A stretch of DNA of 64,000 nt from an uncultured Acetatifactor sp. (GCA_910578995.1 CAJTSY010000006.1:11191-75190), one strand, 5' to 3'; shown: positions 25,810 through 35,872, counted from the stretch's first letter. The notes: a model not told the origin generated them from the sequence alone. Translations and numbers: made by a program.

Positions 25810-26832
25810 ATGAAAAATGAAATCATAGGCTATGTGGGAAGCGGCGAGTTTACGGAAGAAGACGCGAAGAAACTGACAGGCATCAACCTTGCCTTTGGAG
25901 AACTCCATAACGACGGCAGCGTCACATGCACCGGCGGATGCAGGGAAAAGATTGATATGATTCCCCAGATCCGCAGATGGAACGACAGGCTGCGCATCGT
26001 AATGTCCATGGTGCAGGCGGACAGGGATGCCTTTACTGTGTGCTGTGCCACCGAAGAGATGCGGGAAAAAGCGGCTGCTGCTTTGGCGGAGGCTGCTGTA
26101 AAGTTTGACCTTGACGGCATCGACCTGGACTGGGAATACCCCTGCGTGCCCTCCAACAACAGCGCCGTATCCCCTGATGACAAACATAATTTCACACTTT
26201 TCTGCGCGGCGATCCGCAGGCGCCTGGATGCCATAGGCGGTGACAGGAAATATTACCTCACCATTGCCGCAGGAGGCGACCTGTACTATGTGAATTGTGT
26301 GGAAATTCCGGAACTGATGAAATATCTGGATTACATCAATATCATGACATACGACCTGAAATGCGGTTTCCATGCCCTGGCGGGACACCACACTTCCCTG
26401 TTCTCCAAGCCCGGAGATGTGTTCATGAACAGCTGCGCCCAGGCCCTGGAACTGTTTGTAAAATACGGTGCGCCTGCAGACAGGCTCCTTATGGGCGCTG
26501 CCTTCTATTCCAGGAGATGGGACGATCTGCACGACAACGAGAACCACGGCCTGCTGGAGCTGTGCCCCAGGGGCGGCGGATACGGTCCTGACTATGACAT
26601 TCTGGCGGAGGACTATATCAACAAAAACGGTTATACGGAATACTGGGATGACGAGGCCATGGCGCCTTACCTGTTCAACGGCTCCACATTCCTTTCCTAT
26701 GACAACCCCCGCTCACTGAAGGCAAAGGCCGCTTTCGTCAAGGAGAAAGGCTACGGCGGCGTCTTCTACTGGGAGCATAAGTGTGACAAGACCAGGACTC
26801 TGTTGGATGCGCTTTACCAGGAAATGAATTGA
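25810..26832 (+). CDS. GH18 glycosidase (chitinase/ENGase type)
   Basis: 340 residues from the ATG at 25810 (AAAGGA upstream). The family signature DGIDLDWEYP is at 102-111, with Glu109 as acid and Asp107 as its partner. INIMTYDL and a terminal YWEH pattern fit the GH18 barrel. No signal peptide or chitin-binding module, so it is probably intracellular. GH18 covers chitinases and endo-beta-N-acetylglucosaminidases that cut the GlcNAc-GlcNAc core of N-glycans; the latter suits the sialidase, fucosidase and GH130 nearby, though sequence alone does not decide. Confidence 0.9.
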   Translation: MKNEIIGYVGSGEFTEEDAKKLTGINLAFGELHNDGSVTCTGGCREKIDMIPQIRRWNDRLRIVMSMVQADRDAFTVCCATEEMREKAAAALAEAAVKFDLDGIDLDWEYPCVPSNNSAVSPDDKHNFTLFCAAIRRRLDAIGGDRKYYLTIAAGGDLYYVNCVEIPELMKYLDYINIMTYDLKCGFHALAGHHTSLFSKPGDVFMNSCAQALELFVKYGAPADRLLMGAAFYSRRWDDLHDNENHGLLELCPRGGGYGPDYDILAEDYINKNGYTEYWDDEAMAPYLFNGSTFLSYDNPRSLKAKAAFVKEKGYGGVFYWEHKCDKTRTLLDALYQEMN

Positions 26833-26890
26833 CCAAAATAGATTAGAATGGAAATGAGTGCCCGCCAAAAGGCGGGCATGGGGGTGTATT

Positions 26891-29701
26891 ATGTTTTCAG
26901 CAAAGTATTACGAGGAAATAAAAGCCGCCTGGGACGCGCAGATAGAGCTTTTGGAGGGAAGGATCCGGGAGTTGGAAAAAGCGGCGGAAACCGGCGCAGG
27001 GATGGCCGGCCTGTCGGCTTCCCTTCTGGCAGATAAGCTGCAGGAAATCCGTGGGACCCTGGCAGGATGCTCGGAGGACGAGGCCCAGGCGCTTACCTTT
27101 CTGTACAGCGCCATGCCCTTAAGCGATCTGCAGGATTACCCGGCCAGTCTTTTCCTGGCTTATGCGAAGCACGGGGTGTTCCTGTGGAACCATGGGCCTT
27201 TTGCGGGACGGGTGCCGGAGAAGCTTTTCGCCAATTATGTGCTCCATTACAGAGTGAACAATGAAGATATCGCCGATACCAGAGGATTTTTCTACGACAG
27301 AGTGAAGGAGGCTGTGGATCTGGACAAAGCTGCGTCAGGAAGTATGTATGATACAGCCATCGACACGAATTACTGGTGCGCCAGGGAGGCAACCTACCGC
27401 TCCACCGACGGAAGAACCCAGAATCCCCGCACTATGTACGGCACGGCGGCGGGGCGCTGCGGGGAGGAGTCCACGTTCGGGGTGACGGCCCTGCGAAGCA
27501 TCGGGATTCCGGCCAGGCAGATCTATGCGCCCCTGTGGACCCACTGTGACGACAACCACGCCTGGGTGGAGCTGTGGTGTGACGGTGAATGGTATTTTCT
27601 GGGGGCCTGCGAGCCTGAGGAGGAGATGAACCGGGGATGGTTTACAGGGCCTGCGTCCCGGGGCGTGATGCTGCATTCCAGATGGTTCGGAAAGGATGCG
27701 CCGGAGGAACGGCAGGTGGGTCCCAAAGGGATGGTCAAAGTGCTGAACCATATAGACCGCTATGCCGAAACCGTGGAGCTGACCGTAACGGCGGCGGACG
27801 GGAGCGGAAATCCCGTACCCGGTGCGAAGATCGATTTCCAGGTGTTGAACCATGGGCAGTTCGGGTCTGTGGCCCTGGTTTATGCGGGAACGGAAGGAGA
27901 AGACTGCGGAAAGGCGCATCTCACCACCGGTTACGGGGATCTACGTATCAGTGCCAACGGAGTCGGTGCGGACGGCGGAAAGCTGTACGGGGAAGGGACG
28001 GTTTCCCTGAGAAAAACTCCGGGAGAAATGCAGGGGGCAGCGGCAGGGAAGGCAGAATGCCGGGTTGTGCTGAGAGAAGAACCGGAATGCTGGGAAGGTT
28101 TCAGGGACATTGACATTCATGCGCCGGAGCCGGGAGACAAATATGACGGTGCTTTGACGGCGCAGCAGGAGGAGACGGGGGCAGACCGTCTGGCCCAGGC
28201 CGCCCGATACCGTCAGAACAAGGCGGAAAGCTTTTATGATGAAAGGGAAGCGGAGCGGGTCCTGGGACGATTATCAGGGGAAAACCGGCAGAAAGCGGAA
28301 GAGATTCTGCACATGGCCCACAGCAATATAGGCGAGATTGTCCGCTTTCTGGAGTGGGATGCCCAGTGGCTCCTGCCCGCCGGGGGTACGGCGGCAGAGG
28401 CCGGGGCACGGAAGGATGACGGAAAAGCCCGGGGCACGGATTCCGGGAGCTCCCTCCAGGATATCTGGAAGTTGGAAGTCTTAAAGACACTGCGGGAGAA
28501 GGACTACTGGGATATCAGGGCGGAAGTTCTGACAGACAGCTGTATCAATGCGTTTGCCCGGGCGGGAAGCGTGCCGGACGACATATTTTGGCCATTCCTG
28601 GCGAATCCGCGGGTGTCCCTGGAGAAACTCAGTCCCTGCAGGGAAGCTTTGAGAAAATACTGGGAAAGCCATGCGGACGCGGCTTCCAGGGAGAAATTCC
28701 GCCGGAACCCTGGTTGTCTTCCGGAACTGGCGGATCAGTGGATTCTCTCCATGCCGGACCAGGAATATGAAGGCCTCATTACTTCTTCCCTGGGCTGTCT
28801 GCGGGGCGGCATCGGCAGCAGGCATTCCAGAGATATCTTCTGTGTGAACCTGTACCGTGCCCTGGGTGTTCCGGCACGGCTGAACCATTTTGACGGAAGG
28901 GTCGAGTACTACAGCGGGGAAGGCGGCCCGGAGGGCGGATTTGTCTCATGCGGCGGTGAAGAGGACAGCTGTCTTCTGACCCTGCGGGAGGATGGTTCCC
29001 TGAAACTGGGTGACTGGGAGCATTATTCCCTGGAGCGCTTTGAGGGAGACGGCTTCCGCCGCCTTGGCCTGTGGGAGCAGCTGGCCCGTCTGGACGGAGG
29101 GGAACTGGAGCTTCGGGTAAGGCCCGGAATCTACCGCCTTGTAACCACAAACCGTAAAAAGGACGGCGACCAGCTGGCAAGGACGGCCTGCTTCCGGCTG
29201 AATCCGGGCGAGAGCCGCTCCCTGCCGTTGTCCATGCGCGAGACTCCGGTGGAAGATATGCTGACTCATATCAGAGTGGAAGATTTTTCCTTGAGGGATA
29301 TGGAGGGAGGAAATGCCGGAACGCTGTCTGCCCTGACAGGGGAAGGCAAAGCGCTGTTCCTGTGGCTCGGCGTGACCAGGGAGCCTACGGATCATATTCT
29401 GAACGAGCTGTATGACATGCAGCAGAACTTCAATTCCATGACTACACCGGTGTATGCAATTGTGAAATCACCGGAGGATCTGGAGAACCGCACCCTGTGC
29501 CGCACCCTGGAGGCGCTGCCCGGGATCCATACGCTTCTGGACGATTTCGAGGACAATTACCGCCGTCTGGCGGAAACCGTAAGGCAGGAGCCCGGGAAGC
29601 TTCCGTTGGCTGTAGTTCTGAACGGGCGCAAGGAATGTATCTACAGCGACGCGGGATACAATGTAGGACTTGCGGATATGCTGTATAAAATTCTGATTTA
29701 A
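26891..29701 (+). CDS. Double transglutaminase-like protein with thioredoxin-like end
   Basis: 936 residues; start at 26891 after GGGGGTG. Residues about 150-260 form a transglutaminase-like core with GRCGEESTF (Cys190) and DDNHAWVE (His223), followed by WYFLGACEP. Residues about 300-380 look like an Ig/carboxypeptidase-regulatory beta domain. A second, degenerate region near 640-680 (SRHSRDIFCVNLYRALGVPAR) resembles another transglutaminase core without the same Cys. The C-terminal 110 residues are thioredoxin-like without a CxxC. No signal peptide is visible. It is third in the GH20-GH18 operon; a peptide or glycopeptide amidase role is possible but unproven. Confidence 0.82.
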   Translation: MFSAKYYEEIKAAWDAQIELLEGRIRELEKAAETGAGMAGLSASLLADKLQEIRGTLAGCSEDEAQALTFLYSAMPLSDLQDYPASLFLAYAKHGVFLWNHGPFAGRVPEKLFANYVLHYRVNNEDIADTRGFFYDRVKEAVDLDKAASGSMYDTAIDTNYWCAREATYRSTDGRTQNPRTMYGTAAGRCGEESTFGVTALRSIGIPARQIYAPLWTHCDDNHAWVELWCDGEWYFLGACEPEEEMNRGWFTGPASRGVMLHSRWFGKDAPEERQVGPKGMVKVLNHIDRYAETVELTVTAADGSGNPVPGAKIDFQVLNHGQFGSVALVYAGTEGEDCGKAHLTTGYGDLRISANGVGADGGKLYGEGTVSLRKTPGEMQGAAAGKAECRVVLREEPECWEGFRDIDIHAPEPGDKYDGALTAQQEETGADRLAQAARYRQNKAESFYDEREAERVLGRLSGENRQKAEEILHMAHSNIGEIVRFLEWDAQWLLPAGGTAAEAGARKDDGKARGTDSGSSLQDIWKLEVLKTLREKDYWDIRAEVLTDSCINAFARAGSVPDDIFWPFLANPRVSLEKLSPCREALRKYWESHADAASREKFRRNPGCLPELADQWILSMPDQEYEGLITSSLGCLRGGIGSRHSRDIFCVNLYRALGVPARLNHFDGRVEYYSGEGGPEGGFVSCGGEEDSCLLTLREDGSLKLGDWEHYSLERFEGDGFRRLGLWEQLARLDGGELELRVRPGIYRLVTTNRKKDGDQLARTACFRLNPGESRSLPLSMRETPVEDMLTHIRVEDFSLRDMEGGNAGTLSALTGEGKALFLWLGVTREPTDHILNELYDMQQNFNSMTTPVYAIVKSPEDLENRTLCRTLEALPGIHTLLDDFEDNYRRLAETVRQEPGKLPLAVVLNGRKECIYSDAGYNVGLADMLYKILI

Positions 29702-29715
29702 TCATCCATGGAATC

Positions 29716-29744
29716 AATTCCCCGCGGTTTTGCCGCGGGGAATT
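29716..29744. terminator. Hairpin between convergent genes
   Basis: 12-bp perfect stem AATTCCCCGCGG / CCGCGGGGAATT with a 5-nt loop, between the transglutaminase-type gene and the convergent CBM9-like gene. Very stable but with no long U-run on either side; probably a shared 3' end. Confidence 0.6.
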
Positions 29745-29772
29745 GTCGCCTGTTCCTTTTCAGTTACATGGT

Positions 29773-30840
29773 TTATAAAGGAAACGCCGCTGTCTTTCCA
29801 TCCGAGAAGACAGCCAGAACGCCATTCCCATCCGCCGCCGGGCAGGATATCTCGAAGCTGTGGGCCGTAGTTTCCAGCCGGTACCCCAGCTCCTTCACCG
29901 TCCGGTTCTCCTCACAGGGACTGATCCTGGCCAGGATCTCCTTCAGCTCTTCCATGCTGCCCGCATAATGCCCCCGCTCGTCCAGGCATGCCTGCTGTGC
30001 ATAATAAAGCTTGCGCAGCTCCCATTTGCGGTATTCGTCCTCCGGGATGGAGTAAACCTTCTCTTCTTCCCCCCGGCCCGCAAAAAAGACAAATGCCCAC
30101 AATTCCGGATAGTGGATATTGATCACGCCCGTGGGAGCCCACACCCAGTTATCCTCGGGGAGGGGCCTTCCGGTTTCCTCCGAAAGCCTTTTTTGGAAAG
30201 CTCCGTCTACCGTATCCACCTTCCACTGAACCCTGGAGAAATTCACCCGGTAATACTCGCCGGAGACAGGAGGGCGGTTTTCGGCGGCCAGCTCCTTCAG
30301 CGCGTCAAAGGGCAGCACCACCTCCACGGACCAGGAGCGGCTGCGGGCCTCCGGATTATTGAGTTCGCCGTCTATGTACACGGCGGTGCGCATTCCCTTG
30401 ATCTCAAGGCCGTTCACAGGTTTCCCGTTATCCCTGTAAGCCTTGGTTAAGAGTAAATCCCAGGTGGTATTCAGGGCATTCATCTCATATTCAACATAAG
30501 CCTGAGTATCGGAATCCGGGTCAATGAAGATTTCAAAATCATTTTCATTGAAGATAACGCAGTCATGCTCTGTCTGATGGGCCCAGATTTCATCGCCCTC
30601 CAGGACAGCGCCGATGTAGAGATTTTCCTTATCCCATGCCATCTTGGCCCGGGTGCGGAACCTGGGAACAGGACGGATGGCCCCTTCAATATCCGGGAAA
30701 TCATCGGTAAAGGGGATGTCCTTCCAGAAATCCTTGTCCAGATTGCCGTTCAGTTGAAAAGGCTTGTCATTGTAGCGGCAGATATAAACGGGCGGCCTGA
30801 AGCCTACTGCCGGAACAGGTATACGGTAATTTGTACTCAT
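29773..30840 (-). CDS. Carbohydrate-binding family 9-like protein
   Basis: 355 residues. Residues about 10-240 match the CBM9-like beta-sandwich of the type seen at the end of xylanases and in stand-alone Firmicutes proteins: PPVYICRYND, LDKDFWKDIPFTDDF, ENDFEIFIDPD and a WSVEVVLPF strand. The rest is a helical tail (about 280-340). No signal peptide or catalytic motif. It may bind sugars in the cytosol, or be an enzyme of unknown type. It is transcribed alone, opposite to its neighbours, from a promoter containing a palindrome. Confidence 0.82.
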   Translation of the reverse strand: MSTNYRIPVPAVGFRPPVYICRYNDKPFQLNGNLDKDFWKDIPFTDDFPDIEGAIRPVPRFRTRAKMAWDKENLYIGAVLEGDEIWAHQTEHDCVIFNENDFEIFIDPDSDTQAYVEYEMNALNTTWDLLLTKAYRDNGKPVNGLEIKGMRTAVYIDGELNNPEARSRSWSVEVVLPFDALKELAAENRPPVSGEYYRVNFSRVQWKVDTVDGAFQKRLSEETGRPLPEDNWVWAPTGVINIHYPELWAFVFFAGRGEEEKVYSIPEDEYRKWELRKLYYAQQACLDERGHYAGSMEELKEILARISPCEENRTVKELGYRLETTAHSFEISCPAADGNGVLAVFSDGKTAAFPL

Positions 30841-30870
30841 GCTGTAAAACCTCTCTTTTTACTTGATTTG

Positions 30871-30897
30871 CCCTGATTATAGCATTTTATATCAGGG
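30871..30897. promoter_or_regulatory. Operator-like palindrome over CBM9-like promoter
   Basis: CCCTGAT (30871-30877) and ATCAGGG (30891-30897) form a 7-13-7 inverted repeat covering the -10 box and most of the promoter spacer. This placement suits a repressor. Confidence 0.45.
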
Positions 30898-30904
30898 AAG
30901 TAAA
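30876..30904 (-). promoter_or_regulatory. Promoter of the CBM9-like gene
   Basis: Minus strand TTTACT (30899-30904), 17-bp spacer, TATAAT (30876-30881). Confidence 0.65.
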
Positions 30905-30998
30905 CAATTGATTTTAAAGTTGAAACCGCAAATTATCAAATGATAAAAATTGACTTGGGTATAATTAACAATGGATTAAACATTTATTAAAAAAATAG

Positions 30999-31027
30999 TT
31001 GACAAATTGTTCAATTGAATATAAAAT
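30999..31027 (+). promoter_or_regulatory. Strong promoter of the sugar-transport operon
   Basis: TTGACA (30999-31004), 17-bp spacer, TAAAAT (31022-31027), in a very AT-rich stretch. Fits high expression of the first gene, a binding lipoprotein. Confidence 0.75.
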
Positions 31028-31036
31028 TGAAATTAA

Positions 31037-31055
31037 TCTTAATAATTGATTAAGA
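31037..31055. promoter_or_regulatory. Possible operator at the transport-operon start
   Basis: TCTTAAT (31037-31043), 5-nt spacer, ATTAAGA (31049-31055): a 7-bp perfect inverted repeat starting about 10 bp after the -10 box, in a repressor position. Confidence 0.45.
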
Positions 31056-31088
31056 GAGTTGCATAAAACAAAAAAGGAGGATAAGAAA

Positions 31089-32801
31089 TTGAAAAAGAAA
31101 GCACTGACAAAAGTTCTGGCTCTTGCAATGACCATTGCAATGGCAGGCAGCATGATCGGGTGTGGAAATGATGCCGGCACCGGCAGCAGTACACCTGAAT
31201 CTCCTGCAGAGAGCTCCGGCGAGGAACAAGGGGGGGCAGAAAGCACTCCTGAAGAGAGCGGTGAGGAAGTTCCTGAGGAGTCCGGTGAGGAGAACTCTGA
31301 AGAAGCCGGCGGCGAAGAGGCCGGCGGCGAAGAAGCATCAGCTGATCAGCCTCTGCCGGAGTGGGAAGCATATGACTGTAACGGCGCTACCATCAGAATC
31401 GCAGCAGAGCAGATCTTTGACTCTACCCTTGAGGCAGACAAAGACGATCCTGCAAAATCTGCCAATTACGAGAAAAAGTGGGAGTATCTCCACGCTTTGG
31501 AGGAGAAATACAACTGTAAGTTTGAGATGGTTACGTTGGAGAACAGCCAGGGTGTTGACGAAGGCGAAGCTATCCTGAACGGCTTCACCAACGGACTGGG
31601 TTATGCCGACATCTTCATGAAGGGACCCGGAACCATGCTTCAGATCCGTAACTTCCTTGCCACCGTTGAGGACAGGGATAAGCTGAAGATGGGAAGCGCC
31701 TTCATTGACGCTGCTTCCTGGAACGGCGTTGACTACGGATTTACCTATGACAATATCGGTGAGTGCTTCGTACTCTGCTACAATCGTGAGTACCTCAAGA
31801 GTGTAGGAATGGAGAAGACACCCGGCGACATGTTCAAGGAAGGCAAGTGGAGCTATGAGGATGCCAAGACATACCTTACAGAGCTGCAGAGTAAGCTTCC
31901 TGCAGGCTCCTATGCAATCGGCCTTGCACCCAGCCATTATGCATTTATGGCAGGCGGCACCAACGGCGTGATGGGTATTTCCCCTGACGGCGAAATCAAT
32001 CTGGACGACGAGCGTTACATAGCTGCTCTGAATTTCTACAAGGATCTGCAGGCAGCCCAGGTAGCTCCTCCTATTACCGGATATTCCGAGGGACCTGACA
32101 ACACTCTGGTAGAGGACGAAGGAAATGTAAGCATGCCTTACAACCTGGATGACATGTGCGGATATGCAGGCGCTAATACTCATGTACTAGCAAACGTACA
32201 GAACTGGCAGCATGTAGACCCTGCAGGATCCAAGATGGGTACCACCGTTGACTGGGGTATCGTTCCTTATCCTTGGGGTCCCGAGTGTGAAGTGACAGGA
32301 TTTGACGAGAACGGCCTGCCTATCCTGAGCAATTATTTTGTAGCACGTGTTGACTTTACAAACGTTCTGGTATCCGGCGCAGAGTACAGAGGTGAAGGTT
32401 CCAAGGATATCCCCGACTGGGTTCTGTTCCAGATCGTTCGTGAGTACGAGGATATGAGAAGCGTTTCCAGCACCACACCCGCAGGCATGACACCCGGTTC
32501 CGGTTCCGGACAGGCATGGATCAATGCTTATACGGCTGAGAAGAACGGCCAGCCCGCAGGTAATGTAAACTTCTCTCCTGATGATATGAAGCAGTTTACT
32601 CAGGAAGAAGACTGGCAGATCTGGAACTGGCTTTCCAGTAACGTGAAGATTGATTACTGTAAGGCTCTGTCCGATGCAGGCTATGTGCCTTTCAGCAGAA
32701 ACGGTTACTTCGTTATCGCTGTCGGTAAGGATGCAAAGGCTTCCGGCGAAGCGATCAAGGCTATGGGTGAAGCCACGCTGAAGGATCAGGGATTGAAGTA
32801 A
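31089..32801 (+). CDS. Sugar-binding lipoprotein of ABC transporter
   Basis: 570 residues. The start is TTG at 31089, set by AAAAAGGAGG 8 bases before it; an ATG at 31059 lies upstream of that site. A basic lipoprotein signal ends in MIGC with lipid-anchored Cys25. A roughly 60-residue Glu/Ser/Pro linker follows, then a two-lobe extracellular solute-binding domain (family 1 type). Codon use is more biased to frequent codons than in its neighbours, fitting abundant expression. It would feed one or both permease pairs downstream; the ligand is unknown, and the setting suggests a host-derived oligosaccharide. Confidence 0.9.
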   Translation: MKKKALTKVLALAMTIAMAGSMIGCGNDAGTGSSTPESPAESSGEEQGGAESTPEESGEEVPEESGEENSEEAGGEEAGGEEASADQPLPEWEAYDCNGATIRIAAEQIFDSTLEADKDDPAKSANYEKKWEYLHALEEKYNCKFEMVTLENSQGVDEGEAILNGFTNGLGYADIFMKGPGTMLQIRNFLATVEDRDKLKMGSAFIDAASWNGVDYGFTYDNIGECFVLCYNREYLKSVGMEKTPGDMFKEGKWSYEDAKTYLTELQSKLPAGSYAIGLAPSHYAFMAGGTNGVMGISPDGEINLDDERYIAALNFYKDLQAAQVAPPITGYSEGPDNTLVEDEGNVSMPYNLDDMCGYAGANTHVLANVQNWQHVDPAGSKMGTTVDWGIVPYPWGPECEVTGFDENGLPILSNYFVARVDFTNVLVSGAEYRGEGSKDIPDWVLFQIVREYEDMRSVSSTTPAGMTPGSGSGQAWINAYTAEKNGQPAGNVNFSPDDMKQFTQEEDWQIWNWLSSNVKIDYCKALSDAGYVPFSRNGYFVIAVGKDAKASGEAIKAMGEATLKDQGLK

Positions 32802-32848
32802 GAAGGAACGCTTTGGCTGAAAAGGCTTAGAGTATAGTGGTTGTACAT

Positions 32849-32888
32849 TGTGGCTGTGTATTCTATGGTAAATAGGAGCGCAGCCACA
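32849..32888 (+). promoter_or_regulatory. Intercistronic stem-loop after binding-protein gene
   Basis: TGTGGCTG (32849-32856) / CAGCCACA (32881-32888), 8-bp perfect stem without a U-run. Such hairpins often protect the mRNA of a binding protein and lower expression of the genes behind it. Confidence 0.5.
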
Positions 32889-32910
32889 TTGTTAAGAAAG
32901 GGCTGATGGG

Positions 32911-35862
32911 GTGAAAAAGAAAAAGAATAAAACGCGCATACGTAATATATCCATTCTTGCCGCTCTGGTCATCGTGGTGATTGTTGCTCTGAAGATTGCC
33001 TCCGCCGATGATTACGCGGATACCCGAGAGGCGGTTCTGGCGAAGTATCTCAGCTATGAGGACGCATCTGAGGTTACCTATCAGGATTATTTGTCCGGAA
33101 CAGGCAAGACATATGTGAGTGATGCGGCTGAGACACTTACAGTAAAGGCTTCCGATTATGCAGAGACAGATATGGAAGGCCTGACAGAATCCGACGGCAT
33201 TCTGTGGACACAGGGAAAGGGTTCCCTTACATATGAGTTTCCGGTAGAAGAGGCCGGTTTGTACCACGTTCAGCTTACCTATTATCCGGATGTGAACGGT
33301 ACACAGGCTATATTGCGCAATTTATATGTAAACGGGGAGTTACCGTTTGACGGCTGCGAGGATATCGTAATCAACCGCCTGTGGGTGGATGACAACAAGA
33401 ACTGGCTGATGAATACAAAGGGCAATCAGGCGGCTCCTACACAGGTGCAGAAGGAAGGACCCGGAGTTGCCTATCTCAGTTCCGAGAGTACGGGCGCATC
33501 GGGCAGCTATATGTTTTATTTCGACAAAGGAAAGAACACTGTGACGCTTGAATCTGCTCAGGGAAATCTGGGCATCAGTGAGATCGCACTGGTTCCCGCA
33601 TCCGAGGTGCTTTCCTATCAGAAATATTATCAGCGGTATACAGAGGAACTGGAGACGGAGATTGTCAGCAGTAATAATGTACAGGACGGCGCTGTCATTG
33701 TTCAGGCTGAGGATGCCGCAAACAAGACTTCCTCGTCACTGTCTCCGAAGAACGACAGGACTTCCGCCGCTACACAGCCTTACCATCCCAGTTATATCCT
33801 GTACAATACCATCGGCGGCGAAAGCTGGGCTTCCGAGGGTCAGGGGATTACCTGGAATGTGGATGTTGACCGGGCCGGGCTGTATAAGATCGGCGTACGT
33901 TTTAAACAGTATCTGAATAAGGGCTTCTATTCTGCCCGCAGTTTAACCATCAATGGAGAACTTCCCTTTGAGGAGGCGGCGCAGATTGAATTTGAGTATG
34001 GTTCTGACTGGCAGACCGCGTACCTGGGCGGAGATGAGGGGGACTATTATTTCTACCTGAAGGAAGGAACCAACACGATTACCATGACTGCTACATTGGG
34101 GGATTTGGCAGGAGCGGTGGATCTGGCTTCCCAGAGCGTGGATAACTTAAACGAGCTGTACCGTGAACTGACAGCCGTTACTGGAACCGATCCGGATCCT
34201 TATCGTGATTATAAGATTACCGATTATGTGCCCCATATGAAGGATGTCCTGGAGACGGAGTATACCAGGCTGAATGCCGTTATGGGGATGTTCGGCGAGG
34301 ACAGTGAGTCCGCCAACAAGACCACCAGTGTTCTGGATATGATGAATTCCATGGTCAAGCTGATTAAGCGGCCTGATGATGTGGCGGAATATCTGGGAGA
34401 CTTCAATGACAGTCTTTCGGCATTGGGCAGCTGGGTCAATGACGTCAACAGCCTGCCTCTTGAGTTGGATTATCTGATGGTAGCAGGAGACGGCTACAAG
34501 CTTCCCAAGGCAAACAGCGGTTTCTTTGCCAATGTGGCTCATACATGGAATGCCTTTATCGGATCCTTTACCAATGACTTCAAGGTACATGCGGAGGGAA
34601 CAGACAATACGAACAAGAAGGTACTCACAGTCTGGACCACGGCAGATACCAGAAGTCAGTACGATACCATTCAGAAGATGGTTAACGCAGCTTTCACAGA
34701 TGCCAATTTCGTGGTTGACCTGAACCTGGTAGGAGGCGACACCGTGCTTCCCGCTACAGTAGCCGGGGAAGGACCGGATGTGGTGCTTCAGTCCACCTAC
34801 AGCCAGCCCACCAACTTTGCGTATCGCGGCGCTGCATATGATTTGACACAGTTTTCCGATTTTGAAGAAGTATTTAAGCGCTTCCCTGCAGACACAAGGG
34901 GATTCCTGGAGTTTGAAGGCGGCGTGTACGGTCTGCCTGATCAGCTTTCCTTCCCTGTGATGATTTACAGGACGGATGTTATGGAAGCGAAGGGTCTTGA
35001 AGTGCCTGAGACATGGGATGATTTGATTTCCATTATTCCTTATCTGGAAGCGGACAATATGGATGTGTACATGGGCAGTAATGAGTACCTGACCCTGGGC
35101 GGCGGCACCAGCTCCACCACAGTGCCTGTAAACAGTATTTTCCTGTCCATGCTGTATCAGCAGGGGTATGAGTTGTATTCCGAAGACCACACCCATACGC
35201 TGATGGACCGGACAGAGCAGATGCTTGTGTTTAAGGAGTGGACGGAATATTATACCAACCAGGGACTTCCCTATTCCGTAAACCTTTCCACCCGTTTCCG
35301 TACCGGTGAGATTCCGCTTATGATAGTGGATTATACCTATGTAAATACCCTGAATGTGTCCGCGCCTGAGATAGCGGGAAAATGGTCTATTGCAAGGATA
35401 CCCGGCACTGTACAGGAAGACGGCACCGTGGATCATTCCGCAGCCTGCATCATCGGCACCAGTTTTATCGTGGCTTCTACGGTGGAGAAGGACGGTATGA
35501 CCCAGGAGGCATGGGAGTTCCTGAAGTGGTGGACCAGTGAAGAAACACAGATATTGTATTCCAACGAGCTGAAGGCAGTGAACGGCGAGGCGGCAGAGCT
35601 GCCCGTGTCCAATGTAAACGCCATTGCCAACGGCGGTCTGAGGGATGAATTTAAGCAGGTTGTGCTGTCACTGTTGGATGATCTGCGTTCGGAACCCCAG
35701 ATTCCCGGCGGTTATATTACAGGCCGTGTCATCAGAAACTCGTTTACCGCAGTTGTTTCCGAGAACCAGGAGCCTATTGATACGCTGTACATCCAGCTGG
35801 AAGACATCAATGCCGAGATTGACAACAAGCGTACCGAGTTTGGCTTAGGATTGGCAGAATAG
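32911..35862 (+). CDS. Membrane-anchored CBM-like plus solute-binding fusion
   Basis: 983 residues with a GTG start. A basic N-terminus and one TM segment (about 12-30) anchor it outside the cell. Two related beta-sandwich, CBM6/35-like modules follow (about 90-235 and 265-415); both contain the phrase VNGELPFxx or INGELPFEE. A helical spacer (about 420-560) precedes a C-terminal solute-binding domain (about 565-980) with the VWTT-type first strand and YGLPDQLSFPVMIYR hinge region. A binding domain carrying its own sugar-binding modules is unusual. It lies 10 bp before the first permease gene. Confidence 0.85.
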   Translation: MKKKKNKTRIRNISILAALVIVVIVALKIASADDYADTREAVLAKYLSYEDASEVTYQDYLSGTGKTYVSDAAETLTVKASDYAETDMEGLTESDGILWTQGKGSLTYEFPVEEAGLYHVQLTYYPDVNGTQAILRNLYVNGELPFDGCEDIVINRLWVDDNKNWLMNTKGNQAAPTQVQKEGPGVAYLSSESTGASGSYMFYFDKGKNTVTLESAQGNLGISEIALVPASEVLSYQKYYQRYTEELETEIVSSNNVQDGAVIVQAEDAANKTSSSLSPKNDRTSAATQPYHPSYILYNTIGGESWASEGQGITWNVDVDRAGLYKIGVRFKQYLNKGFYSARSLTINGELPFEEAAQIEFEYGSDWQTAYLGGDEGDYYFYLKEGTNTITMTATLGDLAGAVDLASQSVDNLNELYRELTAVTGTDPDPYRDYKITDYVPHMKDVLETEYTRLNAVMGMFGEDSESANKTTSVLDMMNSMVKLIKRPDDVAEYLGDFNDSLSALGSWVNDVNSLPLELDYLMVAGDGYKLPKANSGFFANVAHTWNAFIGSFTNDFKVHAEGTDNTNKKVLTVWTTADTRSQYDTIQKMVNAAFTDANFVVDLNLVGGDTVLPATVAGEGPDVVLQSTYSQPTNFAYRGAAYDLTQFSDFEEVFKRFPADTRGFLEFEGGVYGLPDQLSFPVMIYRTDVMEAKGLEVPETWDDLISIIPYLEADNMDVYMGSNEYLTLGGGTSSTTVPVNSIFLSMLYQQGYELYSEDHTHTLMDRTEQMLVFKEWTEYYTNQGLPYSVNLSTRFRTGEIPLMIVDYTYVNTLNVSAPEIAGKWSIARIPGTVQEDGTVDHSAACIIGTSFIVASTVEKDGMTQEAWEFLKWWTSEETQILYSNELKAVNGEAAELPVSNVNAIANGGLRDEFKQVVLSLLDDLRSEPQIPGGYITGRVIRNSFTAVVSENQEPIDTLYIQLEDINAEIDNKRTEFGLGLAE

Positions 35863-35872
35863 GAGGGGGAGA

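Noticed and set aside
34147..35436. 429-residue minus-strand open frame
   Set aside because: Antisense to the CBM/solute-binding fusion; no family match by eye.
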